A stretch of DNA of 27,261 nucleotides from CAYLLN01 sp036496265. GTDB lineage: Bacteria > Planctomycetota > Planctomycetia > Pirellulales > Pirellulaceae. The stretch is taken from the NCBI GenBank assembly GCA_036496265.1, contig DASXLL010000297.1:1-27261 (forward strand). Direction: 5' to 3'. Within the stretch, counting starts at the first letter, position 1. Each line of letters begins with the position of its first letter. The position numbers were made by a program, and so were the translations under genes. The notes below the pieces were generated by a model. That model did not search any database, was not told the origin of the DNA, and was given only the letters and a program-made list of their open reading frames with translations. Shown in pieces: positions 22,388-27,261 of the stretch.

Positions 22388-22981
22388 ATTTCGCCGCTGC
22401 GCGACTGGGCTATCGTCGTCTCGATCTGATTCGTCGTTAATTAACGAACGGACCGTCGGATGTTCCCTCAATGCCTTCAATCCCCGATGCACCAAAACGC
22501 GAACGTGGCCTTCGGAGTGTTTGGTGATTGCGGCGATTTGGAGGTAGCTGAAGCCGTCGGCCCAGAGGTCGAGGGCTTCGCGCTGGTTGGCGGGGAGGTT
22601 TTCGATCAGTGTGCGGAGCAGGGCGTGTAAATCGGCTTGTTCAGCTAAATCGGCCGGATCGTCCTCGTAGGGTGGGCTGTGCCCACCATCTTTCGTTTCA
22701 CTGGAGGGCACAGCCCACCCTACGGATTTTCCATTCGCCTTCTCGCGTCCGCTGGCTCGCAGCACGTCCATCGCCCTGTTGCGGCAGACGGTGTAGAGCC
22801 ATTGGGGGAGGCGGTTGTTGATGTCGGTTTCGGATTGGTCGCAGAGTTTGAGGAATACGAATTGGACGATGTCGCGGGCCTCGTCCAATTCGCCTAATAG
22901 TCGCTGGGCGTAGCGCAAAAGGCGGCCTTCGTATTGGTCGAGGGCGTCGAGAACCCATTGGCGATGGTTCGTGTCGTTCAT
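22316..22981 (-). CDS. ECF-type RNA polymerase sigma factor
   Basis: A 221-aa sigma-70 family protein lacking regions 1 and 3. Region 2 spans about 12-80 with LLGELDEARDIVQFVFLKL and LPQWLYTVCRNRAMDVLRA. Region 4 spans about 120-175 with LPANQREALDLWADGFSYLQIAAITKHSEGHVRVLVHRGLKAL, including the helix-turn-helix. Two parts are not ancestral: a linker insert at 86-106 from a perfect inverted repeat, and the tail from about 191 (PVAQRRNHVAVGVSPWETK) derived from another repeat. The original protein was probably ~170 aa ending soon after LREH. It precedes the VWA/anti-sigma-like gene by 182 bp on the same strand, the usual order for a sigma/regulator pair. The target promoters are unknown. Confidence 0.92.
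   Translation of the reverse strand: MNDTNHRQWVLDALDQYEGRLLRYAQRLLGELDEARDIVQFVFLKLCDQSETDINNRLPQWLYTVCRNRAMDVLRASGREKANGKSVGWAVPSSETKDGGHSPPYEDDPADLAEQADLHALLRTLIENLPANQREALDLWADGFSYLQIAAITKHSEGHVRVLVHRGLKALREHPTVRSLINDESDRDDDSPVAQRRNHVAVGVSPWETKTQTNESPEGAT
22666..22724. repeat. Perfect 19-bp inverted repeat inside the sigma gene
   Basis: CGTAGGGTGGGCTGTGCCC (22666-22684) is the exact reverse complement of 22706-22724, with a 21-base spacer. In the sigma gene it is read as SVGWAVPSSETKDGGHSPPY, which lies in the linker between regions 2 and 4. The perfect arms suggest a recent arrival. Confidence 0.9.
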
Positions 22982-23448
22982 GGGAATGCAAAATGTGCCA
23001 GATCAGCCCTCGTTTAACGCGGAGCCGGAGGCGACGATTTCCGTGCGGACGCCTAAGCCTGTGGCCACGCGTTAAACGGATTATTCGCAGTTCTAAAGAT
23101 AAAACGGGCGAGAAGCCGTTTCGTTACATCGGCCGACCAGAAATTATGCAAACTTTCAGCCCCAACAAAGTTTTCTCGATTTCTTGCTTGAAAAAATCTT
23201 CGAAATTCTGGCCCGGTTTTTCGCGCCGATTGCAATCTACTATTGGGGCCGCCGCCTCCGCGCCAGGGAATACGCGAATCGGACGACTCCATTCAGTTCC
23301 TTGCCCGCCGATCGCCCTAACGTGCTCACGGCTGCTCACGAGGTTAGCGCCACGTTAGTCCGCCAATTTATCGCAATCCTTTATCAACAAACCACTTAGG
23401 AGATGCGGCACAAAAAATAACATGTCCCATGTGAGCGCTGCTCTGGCG
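22982..23448. other. Intergenic stretch between sigma gene and folD
   Basis: 467 bp with no convincing gene. Open frames of 70-120 codons on both strands have basic, protein-unlike products and no ribosome binding sites. It holds the upstream region of the sigma gene, where I could not assign a promoter, and an inverted repeat at 23011-23078. Confidence 0.6.
23011..23078. repeat. Inverted repeat element upstream of the sigma gene
   Basis: CGTTTAACGCG (23011-23021) and CGCGTTAAACG (23068-23078) are perfect 11-bp arms around GAGCCGGAGGCGACG-type sequence. The whole reads like a further dispersed planctomycete repeat family. It begins 29 bases upstream of the sigma start codon, so it lies in the leader or promoter. 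Confidence 0.75.
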
Positions 23449-24327
23449 TCATGCGAGTTGTGCTTGAGCCGCAGCCAGCGTGTTGTTCAGGAGCATGACG
23501 ATGGTCATGGGGCCGACGCCGCGGGGGACGGGGGTGATGGCGCTGGCGATTTCGGAGGCGGCTGCATAATCGACGTCGCCGCAGAGGCCGGTGTCGGTGC
23601 GGTTGATGCCGACGTCGATGACGACGGCACCGGGCTTGATCATGTCGCCGGTGACGAATTTGGATTTGCCGATGGCGGCGACCAGAATGTCGGCCTGGCG
23701 GCAGATGCCAGGCAGGTCTTTCGTGCGGCTGTGGCAAAGCGTGACAGTGGCGTTGCAGGCATCGGGGCCGAGGTGGCTCTCTTTGGCGGCGAGCAGCGCC
23801 GCGACGGGTTTGCCGACAATTTCACTGCGGCCGACGACGACGGCGTGTTTGCCGCTGACGCTGATGCCGCTGCGGTGCAGAATCTGCAGGCAGCCGTGGG
23901 GCGTGCAGGGCAGATAGCGCGGGCGGCCTTGGATGAGCAGGCCGACGTTTTCGGGGTGAAAGCAATCGACGTCCTTCAGCGGATGGACGGCGTCGAGGAC
24001 TTTTTGCTCGCGAATTTGCGTCGGCAGCGGAAGCTGAACCAAAATGCCGTGAACCTCGTCGTCGTTATTCAGGTCCGCAATCAGTTCCAGCAGTTCCTCC
24101 TCTGTCGTCGAGGGCGACAAACGATGCAGCCGAGAACCGATCCCCACTCGCTCGCACGCCGAACGCTTGTTCTTGACGTAAATCGCGCTGGCCGGATCGT
24201 CGCCGACCAGCACCGCCGCCAGCGTCGGCTCATGCCCGTTGTTCTGCAAAAAATCGGCCACCTGCTCCGCCAGCTCGATTTCGATCTGAGCAGCGATCGC
24301 CTTGCCATCAAGAATTTTCGCGGGCAA
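23449..24327 (-). CDS. folD: Methylenetetrahydrofolate dehydrogenase/cyclohydrolase FolD
   Basis: Bifunctional one-carbon enzyme: oxidises 5,10-methylene-THF with NADP and hydrolyses methenyl-THF to 10-formyl-THF; cytoplasmic. Family blocks are all present: KILDGKAIA at the N-terminus, SAIYVKNKRSACERVGI with the catalytic Tyr and Lys, GILVQLPLP, DVDCFHPENVG, the nucleotide-binding VVVGRSEIVGKPVA, ADILVAAIGK and the closing TPVPRGVGPMT. The 292-aa length is normal. The start is a TTG at 24325-24327, with GGGGA about 6 bases upstream; no ATG gives a proper N-terminus and the TTG aligns with the usual start of FolD proteins. A long open frame on the opposite strand is a shadow of this gene. Confidence 0.95.
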   Translation of the reverse strand: MPAKILDGKAIAAQIEIELAEQVADFLQNNGHEPTLAAVLVGDDPASAIYVKNKRSACERVGIGSRLHRLSPSTTEEELLELIADLNNDDEVHGILVQLPLPTQIREQKVLDAVHPLKDVDCFHPENVGLLIQGRPRYLPCTPHGCLQILHRSGISVSGKHAVVVGRSEIVGKPVAALLAAKESHLGPDACNATVTLCHSRTKDLPGICRQADILVAAIGKSKFVTGDMIKPGAVVIDVGINRTDTGLCGDVDYAAASEIASAITPVPRGVGPMTIVMLLNNTLAAAQAQLA

Positions 24328-24460
24328 ACGAATGTCCCCAAGTAAAGCCAGCAGTAAAGCCAGGAAAGGCAGGCGGAATTTTAGGAGGATTCGTCATAAA
24401 CCGATAGGTGGCACTCGCGCCTTCGGGTCACGCTCGACTTCATGTTATGATCTGTGATAG

Positions 24461-24796
24461 ATGCTGGCGACAACCATGACCGTACGGAAAAAAATCCAAG
24501 CCTTCGTTGACGAAGTGGTTCGTCGCTTCCAGCCCGAGCAAGTCGTCCTTTTCGGCTCATACGCCTACGGGACTCCAGATGAGGAGTCGGACGTGGATTT
24601 GCTGGTCGTCATGCCGCATCGCGGACACAGCGCTCAGCAGGCGGCATTCATTCGCCAGCAGGTTCGGGCTGGCTTTCCGCTCGATCTAATCGTCCGCAGC
24701 CCAGCGAAGGTCCGCCAACGCATAAAAATGGGCGACAGCTTTCTCCGCGAAATCCTGTCCAAAGGGAAGGTTCTGCATGAAGCGGGCTGCCCGTGA
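24461..24796 (+). CDS. MNT-type minimal nucleotidyltransferase
   Basis: A 111-aa (or 106-aa from the ATG at 24476) pol-beta-superfamily nucleotidyltransferase. The G-S-x10-D-x-D signature is intact (GSYAYGTPDEESDVDLLVV), with a third acidic residue in FPLDLIV. It overlaps the downstream HEPN gene by 20 bp, the common MNT-HEPN arrangement. In characterised type VII toxin-antitoxin pairs the MNT protein AMPylates and silences a HEPN RNase; whether this pair does so is doubtful (see the HEPN entry). A TATGAT box at 24446-24451 lies so close to 24461 that a leaderless message is possible. The 133-bp gap from folD holds nothing else clear. Confidence 0.85.
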   Translation: MLATTMTVRKKIQAFVDEVVRRFQPEQVVLFGSYAYGTPDEESDVDLLVVMPHRGHSAQQAAFIRQQVRAGFPLDLIVRSPAKVRQRIKMGDSFLREILSKGKVLHEAGCP

Positions 24797-25175
24797 GTGG
24801 ATTGAGAAAGCGGAAGCCGATTTCATCAGCGCGGGCCGGGAATATCGTGCGCGGAAGAAGCCTAACTTCGACGCGGCATGTTTTTTCGCGCAGCAGTGCG
24901 CGGAAAAATACTTAAAAGCTTGCCTGGTGCAAAACGATCAGCCCGCGCCGCGAATCCATGATCTCTCTGCGTTGCTCGATTTGGTACTGCCTTTTCAGCC
25001 TTCTTGGGAAATGCTTCGGCCAGGATTGGACACGCTGAGCAGCTACGCGGTCGTGTTTCGCTATCCAGGTGAGTCGGCGACACGTGCGATGGCCAAGGAA
25101 GCCGTCGGCCTCGTGAAAAAGATTCGGCTTCAGATGCGGCGGGATCTCCGGCTACTAGAGGACGATTCCAAGTAA
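24777..25175 (+). CDS. HEPN-domain protein, partner of the MNT gene
   Basis: A 132-aa all-helical HEPN protein of the COG2250 type. Typical parts are REWIEKAEADFISA at the N-terminus, the ACFFAQQCAEKYLKACLV helix, PRIHDLSALLD, and the YPGESATRAMAKEAVGLVKKI C-terminal helix. The RNase motif of toxin HEPN proteins (R-x4-6-H) is not seen: the only histidine is in RIHD, one residue after an arginine. The protein therefore may bind nucleotide or substrate for the MNT enzyme rather than cut RNA. It is translated from an ATG within the MNT gene, so the two are made together. It could be a genuine toxin-antitoxin relic or a tailoring pair. Confidence 0.83.
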   Translation: MKRAAREWIEKAEADFISAGREYRARKKPNFDAACFFAQQCAEKYLKACLVQNDQPAPRIHDLSALLDLVLPFQPSWEMLRPGLDTLSSYAVVFRYPGESATRAMAKEAVGLVKKIRLQMRRDLRLLEDDSK

Positions 25176-25192
25176 CCTGGTTGAGTTATTTT

Positions 25193-25420
25193 ATGCGATT
25201 CACAATCCGCGACTTATTGTGGCTGACGGCAGTTGTGGCGCTGGCGGTGGGCTGGTCGATCGAGCATTTCCGGTTGCGCAGCAGGTTAATTGGATGGCAC
25301 GTCCATACCGCCGCCGATGCTTACAGGCAGAACGAAAAGCTGCAAGACGAGATCGACCGCCTCAAGGCAGAGCTAACCAAATACAAGCAAGAGCGTGAAG
25401 CCGCGGAAACTTCAAACTAA
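25193..25420 (+). CDS. Small membrane-anchored coiled-coil protein
   Basis: A 75-aa protein starting MRFTIRDLLWLTAVVALAVGW, a membrane-anchoring N-terminus that I know from many paralogous small planctomycete proteins. After one helix (about residues 8-25) comes a charged coiled coil (QNEKLQDEIDRLKAELTKYKQEREAAE). Its role is unknown. The ATG at 25193 is chosen over a TTG at 25181 because it starts the conserved sequence. It follows the HEPN gene by 17 bp and may be read with it. Confidence 0.75.
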   Translation: MRFTIRDLLWLTAVVALAVGWSIEHFRLRSRLIGWHVHTAADAYRQNEKLQDEIDRLKAELTKYKQEREAAETSN

Positions 25421-25510
25421 ACCCTGCAGTTTGTCGGTTGCCGACCTTTGACCCCTCGCATATCCTGAAGAATTCGATAATTTCGCGCCCCAAACGACGT
25501 TTCAAGAGCC

Positions 25511-27261
25511 ATGCCCACAGCAAGCCAAGCCCCCCCTGATACGCAACTCATGAGCGGGTCGGACATTCTGGTCAAATCGCTCGTGGATCATGGCGTGGAT
25601 GTGCTGTTCGCGTATCCGGGCGGCGCGAGCATGCCGCTGCACCAGTCGCTGACGAAATATGCTGATAAGCTGCGGACGATTTTGCCGCGGCACGAGCAAG
25701 GCGGGGCATTCGCGGCTCAGGGCTATGCCCGCTCGACTGGCAAACCGGGCGTCGTGATGGCGACGAGCGGCCCGGGCGCGACGAATCTTGTCACCGCAAT
25801 CGCCGATGCCAAGCTCGACAGCATTCCGCTGGTCGTGATCACCGGCCAGGTACCCACGCCCGTCATCGGCACCGACGCTTTCCAGGAAACGCCGATCGTC
25901 GAAGTCTGCCGGGGCATCACTAAGCATCACTGCCTGGTGACCGATATCAAAGACCTCGCCCGTGTGATGAAAGAGGCGTTTCACGTTGCGACCACTGGCC
26001 GCCCCGGCCCCGTGCTCGTCGATATGCCCAAAAACATTCAGCAGCAGATGCACGCCCCCGATTGGGACGAGCCGATGAACCTGCCGGGCTACTATAACAA
26101 GCCCCGTCACGCGAAGCCCGAACAAATCAAACAAGTCGTCGCCGCAATCAAGCTCGCCAAGAGGCCGATCATTTATGCCGGCGGCGGCATCGTCAGCTCT
26201 GGCGCGGCCGATGAGCTGCGCGAATTCGTCCGCAAGACGGGCATTCCCGTGACGATGACCGTCATGGGCCTCGGCGGCTATCCGAACGAAGGGCCGCTCT
26301 CGCTGGACATGCTCGGCATGCACGGCAGCGTCTATGCCAACTGGGCCGTGAAAGATTGCGACCTGCTCATCGCTCTGGGCGTCCGGTTCGACGACCGCGT
26401 CACCGGCAAGCTCGAAGCGTTTGCCAAGCATGCCAAGATCATCCATGTGGATATTGATCCCTCGGAGATCAACAAAAACAAAGAAGCTCATATTCCGATC
26501 GTTAGCGACGTCAAATTCGCCCTGACCGAGATCAACAAAAGCGTCGAGCCGCCCGCTGACATCTCCGGCTGGGTTAAGCAGTGCCTGGAGTGGAAGAAGC
26601 AGCAGCCGTTCAAGTACGACCAGAATTTTGACGGCATCTTGCAGCAGCACGCGATCGCCGAGCTGTCTCGACTGACGTCCAAACGCGAGACGTACATCAC
26701 GGTCGGCGTCGGCCAGCATCAGATGTGGTCGGCTCAGTTTTACAAATTCCGCCAGCCGCGGACGTTTTTGTCATCGAGCGGTCTGGGGACGATGGGTTTC
26801 GGCCTGCCCTCGGCGATGGGTGTGCAAGCGGCTCATCCCGACGCGCTAGTCGTCGATATCGACGGCGACGGCAGCTTCCAGATGAATATTCAGGAGATGG
26901 CGACTTGCTACTGCGAAAAGCTGCCCGTGAAGGTGCTGCTCTTAGACAATCAGCACCTGGGGATGGTTGTGCAGTGGGAAGATCGATTCCACGGCAAGAA
27001 CCGGGCTCACACGTACCTGGGTCCGATCGATCATGCGGAAGCGACGGGCCAAGGCGGTGAAGCTTTCGTTAGCGAGCGTTATCCAGATTTCGTGACGATC
27101 GCCAAAGGATACAAATGGAGCGCGGCGACGATCCGCAGTAAAGCGGATTTGGCTCCGGCGCTGGAAGAGATGATCAACTCGAAGGGGCCGTATCTATTGA
27201 ACGTGCAGGTGCCGTATGTCGAGCACGTGTTGCCGATGATTCCGGGCGGGAAGACGGTGGA
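25511..27261 (+). CDS. ilvB: Acetolactate synthase large subunit, 3' end outside window
   Basis: First common enzyme of valine, leucine and isoleucine synthesis: condenses two pyruvates, or pyruvate and 2-oxobutyrate, using ThDP and FAD. The ThDP catalytic glutamate is E62 in PRHEQGGAFAAQGYAR; VFAYPGG-like, TSGPGATNL and GRPGPVLVDMPK blocks follow; the central FAD domain has ALGVRFDDRVTGK and IHVDIDPSEINKN; the ThDP-Mg motif starts at D451 (DGDGSFQMNIQEMAT) with WVQ-like MVVQWEDRF after it. 583 codons are present, and the family usually ends a few residues later, so only the extreme C-terminus is missing. The ATG has only weak AAGAG upstream. No regulatory subunit (ilvH) is in view; it would be expected just beyond the edge. 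An open frame antisense to the gene is a shadow. Confidence 0.95.
   Translation, partial: MPTASQAPPDTQLMSGSDILVKSLVDHGVDVLFAYPGGASMPLHQSLTKYADKLRTILPRHEQGGAFAAQGYARSTGKPGVVMATSGPGATNLVTAIADAKLDSIPLVVITGQVPTPVIGTDAFQETPIVEVCRGITKHHCLVTDIKDLARVMKEAFHVATTGRPGPVLVDMPKNIQQQMHAPDWDEPMNLPGYYNKPRHAKPEQIKQVVAAIKLAKRPIIYAGGGIVSSGAADELREFVRKTGIPVTMTVMGLGGYPNEGPLSLDMLGMHGSVYANWAVKDCDLLIALGVRFDDRVTGKLEAFAKHAKIIHVDIDPSEINKNKEAHIPIVSDVKFALTEINKSVEPPADISGWVKQCLEWKKQQPFKYDQNFDGILQQHAIAELSRLTSKRETYITVGVGQHQMWSAQFYKFRQPRTFLSSSGLGTMGFGLPSAMGVQAAHPDALVVDIDGDGSFQMNIQEMATCYCEKLPVKVLLLDNQHLGMVVQWEDRFHGKNRAHTYLGPIDHAEATGQGGEAFVSERYPDFVTIAKGYKWSAATIRSKADLAPALEEMINSKGPYLLNVQVPYVEHVLPMIPGGKTV

Noticed and set aside
22993..23358. 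121-codon + strand frame in the sigma-folD gap
   Set aside because: Basic, low-quality composition, no ribosome binding site, and it starts across a repeat element.
23422..24345. 307-codon open frame on the + strand opposite folD
   Set aside because: FolD motifs are complete on the minus strand; the + product is repetitive in Asp/Ala/Val and looks like a shadow.
24461..25175. Calling the MNT/HEPN pair a proven type VII toxin-antitoxin system
   Set aside because: The HEPN protein lacks the R-x4-6-H RNase motif, so only the gene arrangement supports it.
25502..26719. 405-codon open frame on the minus strand opposite ilvB
   Set aside because: ilvB on the + strand is unmistakable throughout; the antisense frame is a shadow.

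Overview
The window looks like a chromosomal segment of a planctomycete, probably Pirellulales-like. The basis is moderately high G+C with strong G/C preference at third codon positions, a single-membrane-anchored small protein starting MRFTIRDLLWLTA (a type repeated many times in planctomycete genomes), an ECF sigma factor paired with a von Willebrand (VWA) protein, and several short dispersed repeats whose translations (TRSVSEGL, VGWAVP...GGHSPPY, SKIQNPKS, LSVVSGQ, SPRPG...GRGAGGEG) I associate with planctomycete proteins. No tRNA, rRNA, CRISPR, prophage or transposase gene was seen.

Layout. 1-1044: 3' part of an unidentified gene whose end runs into a repeat. 530-1603 (-): miaA. 1690-3037 (+): histidine genes hisE and hisG. 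3097-4332 (-): metal-dependent deaminase/amidohydrolase. 4374-6012 (+): UDP-glucuronate decarboxylase and adenylylsulfate kinase (cysC), 10 bp apart. 6178-6438 (+): small BON protein. 6554-7594 (+): exported (Tat) squalene-cyclase-fold protein. 18687 down to 7598 (-): a long same-strand run of addB, addA (ATGA overlap), a DUF2130 coiled-coil protein with a nuclease-like core, a secreted PQQ-type beta-propeller and a secreted S9 peptidase. 18969-19202 (+): small zinc-ribbon protein. 22981 down to 19305 (-): ECF sigma factor followed by a membrane VWA protein with an anti-sigma-like N-terminus. 23449-24327 (-): folD. 24461-25175 (+): overlapping MNT nucleotidyltransferase and HEPN genes. 25193-25420 (+): small membrane/coiled-coil protein. 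25511-end (+): ilvB, cut by the window edge.

The most unusual property is the repeat load and where it sits. Two kinds can be separated. (1) Arrays with a strict 7-bp period but different unit sequences occur inside miaA, addB, addA and the VWA gene, and also in the hisE-hisG gap and in the whole 41-bp divergent gap between the amidohydrolase and the decarboxylase. The two longest coding arrays each span 84 bp (12 x 7, also 28 codons), so they keep frame. (2) Palindromic elements of about 30-160 bp sit at gene ends and inside genes. They include a perfect 19-bp inverted repeat inside the sigma-factor gene, a nested inverted repeat of about 160 bp forming that gene's 3' end, and a 32-bp element present twice that supplies the hisG stop codon. 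Many are translated as extra loops or tails in conserved proteins, placed between domains. I read them as mobile or amplifying short repeats tolerated in linkers; the mechanism is unknown from this sequence alone.

No clearly novel enzymatic system was found. The candidates worth checking are the repeat families, the sigma/VWA signalling pair, the AddAB-DUF2130 cluster and an MNT/HEPN pair lacking the usual HEPN RNase motif.
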